Origin: an uncultured Chthoniobacterales bacterium | GTDB taxonomy: Bacteria; Verrucomicrobiota; Verrucomicrobiia; Chthoniobacterales; UBA10450 | Direction: 5' to 3' | Assembly (NCBI GenBank): GCA_955652255.1 | Contig: CATPAW010000023.1 | Location: forward strand, 1-8,479 | DNA length: 8,479 bases | Shown here: positions 1 to 6,531 of the stretch, piece by piece | Numbering within the stretch: the stretch's first letter is position 1 | Layout of the letters: each line of letters opens with the position of its first letter | Translations under genes and position numbers: made by a program | Notes under the pieces: generated by a model | The model's input: the letters and a program-made list of their open reading frames with translations, nothing else | Told to the model about the DNA's origin: nothing | The model's database searches: none

Positions 1-334
1 GATTATCCTTAAGGTTTACCCAATTATTAAACGGGCGGAGCGCATCAATTGATGCACGGTCCGCGGCGCGCGAACTTCGCAAAGTTCGTTCAAGCAATTT
101 GCAAGCACTTTGCGACGCCGCCGGAAACTCCGCCTCCTCCAGCCGGAAACGGACCCGTCTCGAACCGCCGGCCGCGACAGTCAAACAACGAAGCAACGAA
201 ATTACAAAATCACGCATCATTGTTCCGAAGAATCTGAATTGCCGTGGAAAGCCGCCGCCCGGATGATCGAAGAAAATTTCCGACATCTCCTCGTGAATAT
301 GACTCGCGCCGAGGATGATTGCAAGCGGCCACAA
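1..334 (-). CDS. Possible partial ORF running off the window edge; unrecognised
   Basis: On the minus strand the frame containing the ATG at 286 has no stop from about 409 down to position 2, roughly 135 codons, so if real the gene continues beyond the window. A TTG at 334 would start 10 nt after the sulfotransferase stop, giving a protein that begins with a short hydrophobic stretch (LWPLAIILGAS) followed by HIHEEMSEIFFDHPGGG. An ATG at 286 and tandem ATGs at 217-222 are alternative starts. I recognise no domain, and the later part is rich in Arg, Ala and Ser, as non-coding GC-rich frames often are. The start next to the sulfotransferase stop argues for a third operon gene; the lack of a known family and of a good start codon argues against. 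If it is not coding, the 344-base stretch holds only two small inverted repeats (42-55 and 71-88). Confidence 0.22.
   Translation of the reverse strand, partial: MWPLAIILGASHIHEEMSEIFFDHPGGGFPRQFRFFGTMMRDFVISLLRCLTVAAGGSRRVRFRLEEAEFPAASQSACKLLERTLRSSRAADRASIDALRPFNNWVNLKDN
42..88. repeat. Perfect palindrome and adjacent hairpin
   Basis: GCATCAATTGATGC at 42-55 is a perfect 14-base palindrome. Sixteen bases further on, CGAACTT (71-77) and AAGTTCG (82-88) form a perfect 7-bp stem with a 4-base loop. Either could be an operator or a transcript-end structure, but neither is followed by a T run, and a 14-base palindrome is expected about once in every 16 kb by chance. They also lie inside the possible ORF that runs off the window edge. 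Confidence 0.25.
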
Positions 335-344
335 GATGCCGATC

Positions 345-1361
345 TTAGCGCCGGATCCAGTCGTCGCGCAGCGAATAGAGGCGCGACTTGAGATATTGTT
401 TCGGACGCTCTAGGCGAACTGGTTTGAGAAAATAACGCAAGGCGCGCCGGCTCAATTTTGGTTCGTAGCCAAATTGCGGCATGAGATCGCGGCAATGCCA
501 TTCCACCCAGCCAATTTCGGCATGTGACAATTGCCGCTCCCAGCGCGTCGCTGGCTCAGTGCTAATTTGTGAAAAGTCAACGCCTGCGGCTGAATTTCCC
601 GACCAGAAACGGCCGACCTTTGTCGGTTTGAGAACGGTCTCGGGATGGAAACCGATTTCGAGATAATCACAAACTTTTTGCATCGACATGGAAGGATCGG
701 CCACAAGCTGCTCGTACGGAATTACCAAACCGGAGATCTCGCCATCGCGGACGCGCTTTGCCAATTTCGCGGCGACGCGCCAATGCGCGATGACGTAGTA
801 AACCGAGAAGCGTCTCGTCTTTCGCGTTTTTTCCAGCGCGATTTGCGTCGCCAGGATCGCGCGCGGATCGCGCATCGTGACCAGAAGTTTGGCGTGCGGA
901 TAACGGGCGAAGATTGCTGGAATATGATTGCGGTTCGCCGGCGTCTTCTCGATCCAGCGCTTGATCCCGCCGAGCGGAATATCGAACGTCGCAGCGTACG
1001 ATTCGGCCATGAGTGCAAGCAAATCCCGCTCTGCATTCGCGGGATCGAAGGCAACGCGTTCAAAAGTTTCGAGGAATTTCTGCTGTGGGAAACCGGTATA
1101 TTCGTGTTCTCTCCACTTCGGTTCACCGCCGAACAAAACGCGCGAGAACGATTGTCTGGTGAGATAATCAAACTGCACACGCCGGCCGCGCTCGCCATAT
1201 TTTGTGAGCACAGTTGGAAAATAGGCTGTCTCTTGCTGGAGAACGAGCAACTCAGGATGCCCGTCGAGCAGTGAAGCCAACAAAGTAGTGCCGGATTTCG
1301 CCTGGCCGGCGATGAAACAGGCGCGCTGCTCGAAAGGCAATTGCAAGATCGACATGTTCAT
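345..1361 (-). CDS. Sulfotransferase family protein (PAPS-dependent)
   Basis: Probably transfers a sulfuryl group from PAPS to a hydroxyl of a glycan or another acceptor, in the cytosol or at the inner membrane face. From the chosen start it has 338 residues. The 5'-phosphosulfate-binding loop is at residues 19-38 (GQAKSGTTLLASLLDGHPEL, with K22, S23, G24, T25, T26). A WIEKTP motif at 136-141 is typical of the Sulfotransfer_3-type group and carries the likely catalytic Glu. A 3'-phosphate-binding strand LLVTMRDPRAIL lies at 159-170. No signal peptide is seen. A longer reading to 1388 adds nine residues, but the ATG at 1361 gives a four-base ATGA overlap with the stop of the upstream epimerase, the usual sign of translational coupling, so I prefer it. 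No Shine-Dalgarno motif is visible. The acceptor cannot be told from sequence; the epimerase partner suggests a surface polysaccharide. Family call firm, substrate unknown. Confidence 0.9.
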   Translation of the reverse strand: MNMSILQLPFEQRACFIAGQAKSGTTLLASLLDGHPELLVLQQETAYFPTVLTKYGERGRRVQFDYLTRQSFSRVLFGGEPKWREHEYTGFPQQKFLETFERVAFDPANAERDLLALMAESYAATFDIPLGGIKRWIEKTPANRNHIPAIFARYPHAKLLVTMRDPRAILATQIALEKTRKTRRFSVYYVIAHWRVAAKLAKRVRDGEISGLVIPYEQLVADPSMSMQKVCDYLEIGFHPETVLKPTKVGRFWSGNSAAGVDFSQISTEPATRWERQLSHAEIGWVEWHCRDLMPQFGYEPKLSRRALRYFLKPVRLERPKQYLKSRLYSLRDDWIRR

Positions 1362-2311
1362 TTCGCGCGACCCGAACCAAGAAACCAATCGATAAAGCGC
1401 GGCAACCCGTCGCTCAATCGGGTCGATGGATCATAACCGAGCAATTTCCTGGCTTTTGAAACGTCCGCGCAAGTCAACGGCACATCGCCAGGTTGTTCAG
1501 GCAACCGGTTGATCTTCGCTGTTTTGCCGAGCGCATTTTCAATCGCTGCAATCAAATCTTTGAGCTGGATGGTTTCGTTTTCGCCGAGATTGAAGATGTC
1601 GAACAAGGGTCCGCCGTAATCGAGCGCGGCGACGGTTCCCTGAATGATGTCGTCGATGTAAGTGTAATCGCGTCGCGTGGACCCGTCGCCGAACTGATCG
1701 ATCGGTTGACCCGCATAAGTTCTTCTGGTGAACTGATGAATAGCCAGATCGGGCCGTTGTCGCGGACCGTAAACCGTAAAGTAACGGAGCGCGACGACGC
1801 GCATTTGGTAGAGATGCGAAAAAGTGGAGCAGAGGAATTCGCCAGCGATTTTCGTCGCCGCGTACGGACTGATTGTCTGGGTAAGATGTTGATCTTCGGA
1901 AAAGGGCACCGTTTTTGAAATGCCGTAAACCGATGAGCTCGAGGCGAAGATGAATCGTTCCACTCCGGTCATACGCGCAGCATCGAGGAGATGCAATGTG
2001 CCGTTGACGTTAGTGTCGTAATAAAGTTGCGGGTGAAGGATCGACGGCCGAACTCCCGCGCGCGCCGCCAAATGCGCGATCGCCTCAAACTTTTCGCCGT
2101 GAAACAAATCCCTCACCGCGGTGCTGTTCCGAAGATCGACATGGTGAATCGCAACATCGCTCGACAGGGTAGCGATGTTCTCACGCTTGATTTGCGGATC
2201 GTAAAAATCGTTGAAGTCGTCCAGGATGGCGACCCCGTGACCGAGGGAGAGTAATTTTTCGACCAGATGCGAGCCGATGAAGCCAGCACCGCCGGTGACG
2301 AGAATTTTCAT
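1358..2311 (-). CDS. NAD-dependent nucleotide-sugar epimerase, UDP-glucuronate 4-epimerase-like
   Basis: An extended short-chain dehydrogenase that probably inverts C4 of a UDP-sugar, most likely UDP-glucuronate to UDP-galacturonate, supplying precursors for envelope polysaccharides. At 317 residues it has the usual full length. The Rossmann NAD-binding motif GGAGFIG is at 7-13. An acidic DDF after the second strand (31-33) suits NAD. FNDFYDPQIKREN (33-45) is typical of the CapI/GAE UDP-glucuronate epimerase group. The catalytic Ser lies in ASSSSVYG (123-130), with Tyr150 and Lys154 in SPYAATK. RYFTVYGPRQRPDLA (176-190) and RRDYTYIDD (213-221) are substrate-domain signatures. A GalE/WbpP-like specificity for another UDP-hexose is possible. 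It is first in an operon with the sulfotransferase, whose ATG overlaps its TGA stop. No Shine-Dalgarno motif precedes the start; the upstream spacer carries a repeat element and probably divergent promoters. Confidence 0.92.
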   Translation of the reverse strand: MKILVTGGAGFIGSHLVEKLLSLGHGVAILDDFNDFYDPQIKRENIATLSSDVAIHHVDLRNSTAVRDLFHGEKFEAIAHLAARAGVRPSILHPQLYYDTNVNGTLHLLDAARMTGVERFIFASSSSVYGISKTVPFSEDQHLTQTISPYAATKIAGEFLCSTFSHLYQMRVVALRYFTVYGPRQRPDLAIHQFTRRTYAGQPIDQFGDGSTRRDYTYIDDIIQGTVAALDYGGPLFDIFNLGENETIQLKDLIAAIENALGKTAKINRLPEQPGDVPLTCADVSKARKLLGYDPSTRLSDGLPRFIDWFLGSGRAK

Positions 2312-2321
2312 TCGCCCAGAA

Positions 2322-2418
2322 GATCAACCACGAAGGAGACGAAGTGCACGAAGAAAATTCTTAAACTTTGTACCTTGTTGTATTTTCGATCCGAACCTCG
2401 TGATCTTCGTGGTTAATC
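2322..2418. repeat. Intergenic inverted repeat built of 9-base ACGAAG units
   Basis: The spacer between the epimerase and the divergent M23 gene is almost filled by one structured element. Its left arm (2322-2335, ending AACCACGAAG) and right arm (2405-2418, CTTCGTGGTTAATC) are reverse complements at 13 of 14 positions. Inside the left arm three 9-base units follow in exact register: ACGAAGGAG, ACGAAGTGC and ACGAAGAAA (2330-2356). The right arm has two units of the complementary type, TCGTGATCT and TCGTGGTTA (2398-2415). From memory, similar (A)CGAAG-type strings are common between genes in Verrucomicrobiota and some other environmental bacteria; that could not be checked here. The right arm ends one base before the M23 ATG, so it would lie in that gene's leader. 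Confidence 0.65.
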
Positions 2419-2419
2419 A

Positions 2420-3152
2420 ATGAAGAAATTGATCGCGCTGAGCGTAGCCGCGTTCGCAGTGACGTTCGTTGCGACGCTCTGGTTTCGACTCTGGCCGGAA
2501 TTGACACGGCCGAGATATGTTGATCCGGCATTTCGCCTTATCTCGCCTTTTCGAACTAGAGTCCATTCCGACGGCCGGGCGTTTTGATTTTCCGCTCGGC
2601 AGCGAAAACGGCGCGATGAGCTACAACGCCCAACGGTTCACGGAAAACCATCATCTCGGCGACGATTTGAACGGAACCGGCGGCGAAAACAGCGATCTGG
2701 GCGATCCGATCTACGCCATCGCCGACGGGCGCGTTTTGCCGGCGCGCCACGGCGGCCCCGGCTGGGGCAATGTCGTCATTGTCCTGCATGCCTATATCGA
2801 AAATGGAGCCGGCGGGAGCCGAGCGACATCGACAAAGCCCACAAGGGTTGGCGAGCCGGCAGGCGAGCCAATCAATGGCGGACGCAAATATTCGCAATCC
2901 TATTACGGACATGTGGAATCAATGTTGGTGCACGCGGGCGAGGATGTCCGGCGCGGCCAGCAAATCGCAACGGTGGGAACCGGCGGCGGCCGTTATTTCG
3001 CGCATCTGCATTTTGAAATGCGCGAATTCATCACTCCGTTCATCGGACCAGGCTATCGCGTAGACACACGCGGCTGGTTGGATCCAACGGCGTTTATCGA
3101 GGCACATCGCGGCGCGCCGGAAGACGATGTCGGACGCGCGCGAATGCGTTAA
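2420..3152 (+). CDS. M23 (LytM-like) metallopeptidase, membrane-anchored, split by a frameshift
   Basis: A predicted zinc endopeptidase acting on peptidoglycan cross-bridges in the periplasm. The catalytic part is read from 2517 (211 residues). It has HxGxD zinc ligands (His46, Asp50), a YYGH motif (His132), HLH with His163 and His165, and the strands DPIYAIADGRV and VRRGQQIATVGT typical of the fold. The frame beginning at ATG 2420 encodes a hydrophobic N-terminus (MKKLIALSVAAFAVTFVATL, a signal anchor) followed by WFRLWPELTRPRYVDPAF, and stops at 2585-2587. The catalytic frame is closed upstream by a stop at 2502. Skipping one base near 2548-2552 joins them into LISPFELESIPTAGRFDF, which reads naturally. 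I infer one gene of about 243 residues with a one-base insertion, either a sequencing error or a real mutation. A Gly/Pro-rich insert (about 95-125 of the catalytic frame) interrupts the core. It ends 4 nt before the convergent DUF2752 stop. Family call firm; start uncertain. Confidence 0.85.
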
Positions 3153-3156
3153 GCGT

Positions 3157-3582
3157 TTAGGAGAAATTGCGCCAGTGCAAAAGCAGATAACTCCAGTTCG
3201 CGAAAAACAAAATTATGACAAGGGCTCGAATGAATTTCTTCTCCGTGGCGGTAAATTGCGTGATTCGCAAGCGCGGGGCGCGCGTGATTAAAACGACGAA
3301 CGCATAAACATTAAAGATCGACAATGTGCACAACGTGACGAGGACGAGCGGATTCCAGCTCAGTGCCGAAGGAAAATCTCCATGAAAAAACGCGATTACC
3401 GACCGCGTCGCCCCACACGTGACGCAGGGGAGGCCGGTGAGATCGTGAAATAGACAGCGCGGCCATGGTAAGCCAACGGCAAACCATACCGCCGCACCCG
3501 CGAGGGACACAAACGAGACGCTCAGCCAAATCAGCTCGTGATCGGTTTCGCCGAAAGCGAGCTGACGACGACAAAGCTGCAT
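3157..3582 (-). CDS. DUF2752 family membrane protein
   Basis: A small integral inner-membrane protein of 141 residues and unknown biochemical role. The family signature is clear: a Cys-rich loop FHDLTGLPCVTCGATRS (45-61), with the PCxxCGxTR core at 52-60, then HGDFPSALSWNPLV (67-80). Hydrophobic segments lie at about 18-36, 79-100 and 118-135, giving three transmembrane helices with the conserved loop between the first two. It starts 9 nt after the stop of the GYF_2/YIP1 gene on the same strand, so the two are probably cotranscribed and may work together in the membrane. The start at 3582 is the only ATG before the first helix and has no Shine-Dalgarno motif. The paired cysteines could bind metal or form a disulfide, but no function is established. 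Confidence 0.88.
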   Translation of the reverse strand: MQLCRRQLAFGETDHELIWLSVSFVSLAGAAVWFAVGLPWPRCLFHDLTGLPCVTCGATRSVIAFFHGDFPSALSWNPLVLVTLCTLSIFNVYAFVVLITRAPRLRITQFTATEKKFIRALVIILFFANWSYLLLHWRNFS

Positions 3583-3591
3583 CGCCCGGGA

Positions 3592-4476
3592 TCAGTGATG
3601 GTGGCTCAAGGCTATGGCCGCGGGAAATAATATGGCCAGGATAATCCCGGCTCCGCAACAAACGATCAGGGGGAGAAACACCGCCAGGACGGCACGCCCG
3701 GTATCGGTTTCGTGAGCGCGGGCCAGGCCGATGCAGCGAAGGACGATTCCCCAAATTCCTACGATAAAAGCGCCACAAAGTGGAACGATCATCAGCGGAG
3801 AAACGGAACCGCCGGAAAAACAAACGACGCGAAATGTCGTCTCAAACGATTGCCGAGCACCGCCTACGAGCATCAGACAGACGTGCAGAATCGCTGCGTT
3901 GACGAAAACCCCGATTGCGATGAGAAGCGGGGCAAAGACCAGAAGTAAAACCCAGCCAATTCCCATCCCGACGAGGTGAAGAAGCGGATTATTCCTGCTC
4001 GCAAAAATGCCAAGCGATTGAAAGACAAAGCTATAAATCAAATAAACGATCAAGCCAAAGCTTCCGCCAATCAGCGCATAAAGCAGAGGCTCGCTCAATC
4101 CGCCTTCACGCTTCATCACCGTGAAGGCATCGGTCGGTCTGCCTAAAACCATTTGCAGTGTTTCGAGGAACGCGTTGAAAAAGCCGCGTTCCCGACGGTG
4201 GTCCCACGGTAATCCGCTGCGCGGCGCCGGAGTTTCCGATGTCGATCCTGCGCCCGCGCCGGAGATTGTCGATGTTATGGCCGCTGGTGGAGGCGGCATG
4301 GCAGGCGCGGTCGCCCCAAACTCTGCAAATTGCGAGAGCGGTTGCCAACTTGCCATGCCTTCGCGCCAGCCGAGATCGGTGGGAGCAAAACGCCCGGCGC
4401 GCAGTCCTGCGCGCACGTCTTCCTCGGAAAATGCGCCCAGACTTGTTGCGCCCCTATTGACGTGGATCATCGCCAT
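3592..4476 (-). CDS. GYF_2 domain / YIP1-like multi-pass membrane protein
   Basis: A 294-residue protein in three parts. Residues 1-50 match the bacterial GYF_2 (DUF4339) domain: an aromatic-poor start, then GAFSEEDVRAGLRAGRF and DLGWREGMASWQPLSQF, the usual Gly-Met-x-x-Trp-x-Pro-Leu ending. Residues 51-95 form a Pro/Ala/Ser/Gly-rich linker including PPPP. Residues 98-290 resemble the YIP1 domain: an amphipathic entry segment (FFNAFLETLQMVLGRPTDAF), about four or five hydrophobic segments (131-153, 172-204, 226-248, 263-288), and ARAHETDTGRAVLAVFLPL near the end. GYF_2 is thought to be a protein-binding module, so this may be a membrane scaffold; that is inference. The C-terminus ends Ser-His-His-His. 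ATG at 4470, two codons in, is an equally good start. First gene of a pair with DUF2752, 9 nt downstream. Confidence 0.83.
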   Translation of the reverse strand: MAMIHVNRGATSLGAFSEEDVRAGLRAGRFAPTDLGWREGMASWQPLSQFAEFGATAPAMPPPPAAITSTISGAGAGSTSETPAPRSGLPWDHRRERGFFNAFLETLQMVLGRPTDAFTVMKREGGLSEPLLYALIGGSFGLIVYLIYSFVFQSLGIFASRNNPLLHLVGMGIGWVLLLVFAPLLIAIGVFVNAAILHVCLMLVGGARQSFETTFRVVCFSGGSVSPLMIVPLCGAFIVGIWGIVLRCIGLARAHETDTGRAVLAVFLPLIVCCGAGIILAILFPAAIALSHHH

Positions 4477-4528
4477 AAGGTTGGCGTTTTATGAAACGCA
4501 ACGCGGAAAGTCAATCGCGCCGGTAAAG

Positions 4529-4547
4529 GCCGCTGTCCCCCAGCGGC
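4529..4547 (-). terminator. Hairpin downstream of the DNA glycosylase gene
   Basis: GCCGCTG (4529-4535) and CAGCGGC (4541-4547) form a perfect 7-bp GC-rich stem around a 5-base C-rich loop. It lies about 40 nt beyond the glycosylase stop and 53 nt before the GYF_2/YIP1 start, both on the minus strand. No T run follows, so it is at best a weak or factor-assisted terminator, or a copy of a dispersed small hairpin repeat. Confidence 0.35.
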
Positions 4548-4585
4548 AATCCGTTATTCGTCGCCGCGACGGCGGCCACTACAGT

Positions 4586-5200
4586 TTACGCACGACCGTC
4601 GTTATCGAGCACGCGCCAGAAATACCACGCCGCGATCGAGCGATAGGGGCGCCATTTTTCGCCGAACTTCAAAAGCTGTTTGGGCGTGGGAAGTTTTCGC
4701 CGACCGAAAGTCTTCGCGAAACCTTTGCGCACTCCGTAATCGTGCACCGGCCAGATGTCGGGTCGGGCAAGATCGAAAAGCAAAAGCATCTCGACGGACC
4801 AGCGGCCAATCCCGCGCACCGTAATTAAGCGCGCAATAATTTCCTCGTCGGTCATGCGCGCGAGGACCCGGGCCGAGGGCACCGTTCCATCCAAAGTTTT
4901 GGCTGCAAGATCCTTTAAGGCCGCAATTTTGCTGCGCGAAAGTCCGGCCGCGCGAAACCTTTCATCCAGCGTCCCGAGAACGAGTTTTGGGTCGAGATAT
5001 TTTCGGCGTGGGTAAAGCGCGCGGACTCTGCTCCAAATCGTCGCGGCAGCTTTTCCGCTGAGTTGTTGATACGCAATCGACTCGGCCAGCGCATCGAAAG
5101 GTCGAGTCAACGCAGGCGATTTGATGTTGTAGCGAAGCGAGCGTGCGATCAGCGCAGCCATGCGAGAATCAGTCGCGGCGAGATGTTCTTCCGGAGTCAT
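4586..5200 (-). CDS. DNA-3-methyladenine glycosylase II family (AlkA/MAG-like)
   Basis: A base-excision repair enzyme that removes alkylated purines such as 3-methyladenine from DNA. At 204 residues it is the short form lacking the N-terminal domain of E. coli AlkA, as in yeast MAG and many bacterial homologues. The HhH-GPD fold is clear: SIAYQQLSGKAAATI (41-55), the helix-hairpin-helix LITVRGIGRWSVEM (125-138), and WPVHDYGVRKGF (150-161), in which Asp154 is the likely catalytic acid. RPYRSIAAWYFWRVLD (184-199) is the usual C-terminal signature. The start at 5200 precedes the conserved region by a normal distance and has no Shine-Dalgarno motif. The gene stands alone: 109 nt separate it from the next minus-strand gene and nothing secure lies upstream within 150 nt. 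Close relatives differ in substrate range, so exact specificity is not assured. Confidence 0.92.
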   Translation of the reverse strand: MTPEEHLAATDSRMAALIARSLRYNIKSPALTRPFDALAESIAYQQLSGKAAATIWSRVRALYPRRKYLDPKLVLGTLDERFRAAGLSRSKIAALKDLAAKTLDGTVPSARVLARMTDEEIIARLITVRGIGRWSVEMLLLFDLARPDIWPVHDYGVRKGFAKTFGRRKLPTPKQLLKFGEKWRPYRSIAAWYFWRVLDNDGRA

Positions 5201-5355
5201 TTAGCGCGGAGTTTACGCGCCCCGGCCGCTCATTAAAGTGCTGAAGATAAAAAGATTTTGCTGGTCGCGTGATTGTCGATCTTGCGCCGCGGACGGTAAA
5301 TCGCGGTTGAAACACAGCCTCCGAAAGCGACCATACCGATTATGGCGAGGGCAGT
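5201..5355. other. Intergenic region upstream of the glycosylase
   Basis: No firm gene here. It should hold the glycosylase promoter, but I see no clear -35/-10 pair. On the minus strand, one frame ending at the TAA at 5233-5235 encodes a hydrophobic stretch ending in a Cys (ALAIIGMVAFGGC) and then STAIYRPRRKIDNH, reminiscent of a lipoprotein signal. It lacks a suitable start codon: the only ATG, at 5334, sits inside the hydrophobic part. It may be a remnant or chance. Confidence 0.3.
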
Positions 5356-5619
5356 TTGGTTCAGATAATGGGCTCCACATTGATAGAGCGGCTTATACCT
5401 GAGGTCTTGGCCAATGCGGCCACGGCGGTCGTTGAATCCTTAAAGATCAACTCTATCTCGGAGAAGTCGCGTCGCGGTCGGCAAATAGTAGTGAAGCGCC
5501 GCAACAGTCACAGCCAGCAGATTGCCGAGATGGCTAATTTGTATTTTCGCTGGGCGGACATCCCAATCCATTTCTGGACTTCGATGCGCTCGTCCGATAC
5601 AACGTTGTCCGCACCTTAA
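5356..5619 (+). pseudogene. Truncated fragment resembling the N-lobe of a kinase-like protein
   Basis: An 87-codon reading frame starting at TTG 5356 (or ATG 5368) and ending 3 nt before the start of the barrel protein. Residues about 40-80 look strongly protein-like: RRGRQIVVKRRNSHSQQIAE, then MANLYFRWADIPIHFWTS. The IVVKRR strand followed by a helix resembles the ATP-lysine strand and next helix of lipopolysaccharide-kinase/protein-kinase folds, and I associate such strings with larger hypothetical proteins in Verrucomicrobiota. This is from memory and not checked. After FWTS the sequence turns into a short Ser/Thr-rich tail (MRSSDTTLSAP) and stops, with no catalytic loop (HxD) or DFG-like motif. 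The simplest reading is a gene remnant cut by a deletion. A small functional gene translated with the barrel protein is possible but less likely. Confidence 0.4.
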
Positions 5620-5622
5620 CCT

Positions 5623-6531
5623 ATGAAAAATATACGACTGTTCTTTATCGGCCTTGTTCTCAGCGCCGCCGCCGCCGCCATCGCTGGCACAGAGGAGTTT
5701 AAGGCGCAACCTGCCCCCACACCAGCGGATGAAAACTCGCGCGACCTTTTCGCGTACGAGACGGTCTACACTCTAGACAGTGATTTCTATGATGACCACG
5801 GCAAATTCGGCCACGGCGATTCGCTCTACAACGATTTTAGCTACGCACATCGCTTCCTCATCACCGGCAAGTGGTATTTCCGGGCAGGATTCGAATACGA
5901 AAGGTTCGATTTCGGCGGCACAGACAACGGTTTGCCTGATCATCTCCAAACGGCGCATGCACTACTGGCTCTGGAATATGTGATGCATGATCATGCCGGC
6001 GTGGGACTCGAGATCGACCCAGGCCCTTACTTTGAAAACCGGATCACCGGCGACTCGGTCGACATTCCCTGGAAAGTCTTCGTAACGTTCCCGCTCAAGA
6101 AAGACAAAATCTTCGGCGTCATCGGTGTCGGCGGCGCCCTTTATCAAAATCCAATCGTCGCGCCGGGCGGCGGCCTCATCTGGCTTTTTACTGACAAACT
6201 CCGCCTCGAAGGCGTCGTTCCGAAGCCGGCGCTCGTTTACAATCCGAATGACGATTGGGAATTCCGTATCCTCGGCGATCTCTTTTTCGAAAGTTACCGC
6301 ACTGACGACGTCATCACCCCCGAGAAGAAGCTGCAAGTCCACAACGCGGTCGTTCAATATAGCGAGGAACGCGTCGGTGTGCAGGCGAGTTACTCCGGCT
6401 TCAAGCCCTTTTCGGTCACCCTCGGCGCCGGTTACACGATCAAACGGGACTTCGATTTTTTCCGCGCTGCGGCAAGCGCAAAATTGGATCCCGCGCCGTA
6501 CGTCAGGCTGGCGATCGAGGCAAAATTCTAA
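5623..6531 (+). CDS. Secreted/outer-membrane beta-barrel-type protein (DUF6268-like)
   Basis: A 302-residue exported protein of unknown function. Residues 1-21 are a clear Sec signal peptide (MKN, a hydrophobic LFFIGLVLSAAAAAI core, cleavage probably AIA|GT). The mature part alternates short amphipathic strands rich in Tyr, Phe and Asp with turns, for example RFLITGKWYFRAGFEYERFDF (78-98), HAGVGLEIDPGPYFENR (124-140), KIFGVIGVGGALYQNP (162-177) and FSVTLGAGYTIKRDF (263-277). It ends in a Phe-terminated strand (VRLAIEAKF), as expected for insertion by the Bam machinery. The pattern fits the DUF6268 group of putative barrel proteins, though I recall that match rather than derive it. No Shine-Dalgarno motif precedes the ATG; it starts 3 nt after the kinase-like fragment. 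Its stop overlaps that of the convergent SCP2 gene by four bases. Export and barrel nature fairly sure; role unknown. Confidence 0.8.
   Translation: MKNIRLFFIGLVLSAAAAAIAGTEEFKAQPAPTPADENSRDLFAYETVYTLDSDFYDDHGKFGHGDSLYNDFSYAHRFLITGKWYFRAGFEYERFDFGGTDNGLPDHLQTAHALLALEYVMHDHAGVGLEIDPGPYFENRITGDSVDIPWKVFVTFPLKKDKIFGVIGVGGALYQNPIVAPGGGLIWLFTDKLRLEGVVPKPALVYNPNDDWEFRILGDLFFESYRTDDVITPEKKLQVHNAVVQYSEERVGVQASYSGFKPFSVTLGAGYTIKRDFDFFRAAASAKLDPAPYVRLAIEAKF

Noticed and set aside
645..1274. 209-codon plus-strand frame
   Set aside because: It lies wholly inside the sulfotransferase gene on the opposite strand, whose motifs are intact; its translation shows no recognisable domain.
2322..2418. CRISPR array
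   Set aside because: The repeated unit is only 9 bases with no spacers of uniform length, and no cas gene is present.
2545..2556. Programmed +1 frameshift site in the M23 gene
   Set aside because: No stop codon at the slip site and no known slippery motif of the prfB type; an indel is the simpler reading, and the MFS gene shows a similar one.
4121..4828. 235-codon plus-strand frame across the YIP1 and glycosylase genes
   Set aside because: It is antisense to two genes with clear domains and crosses their spacer; composition is that of a shadow frame.
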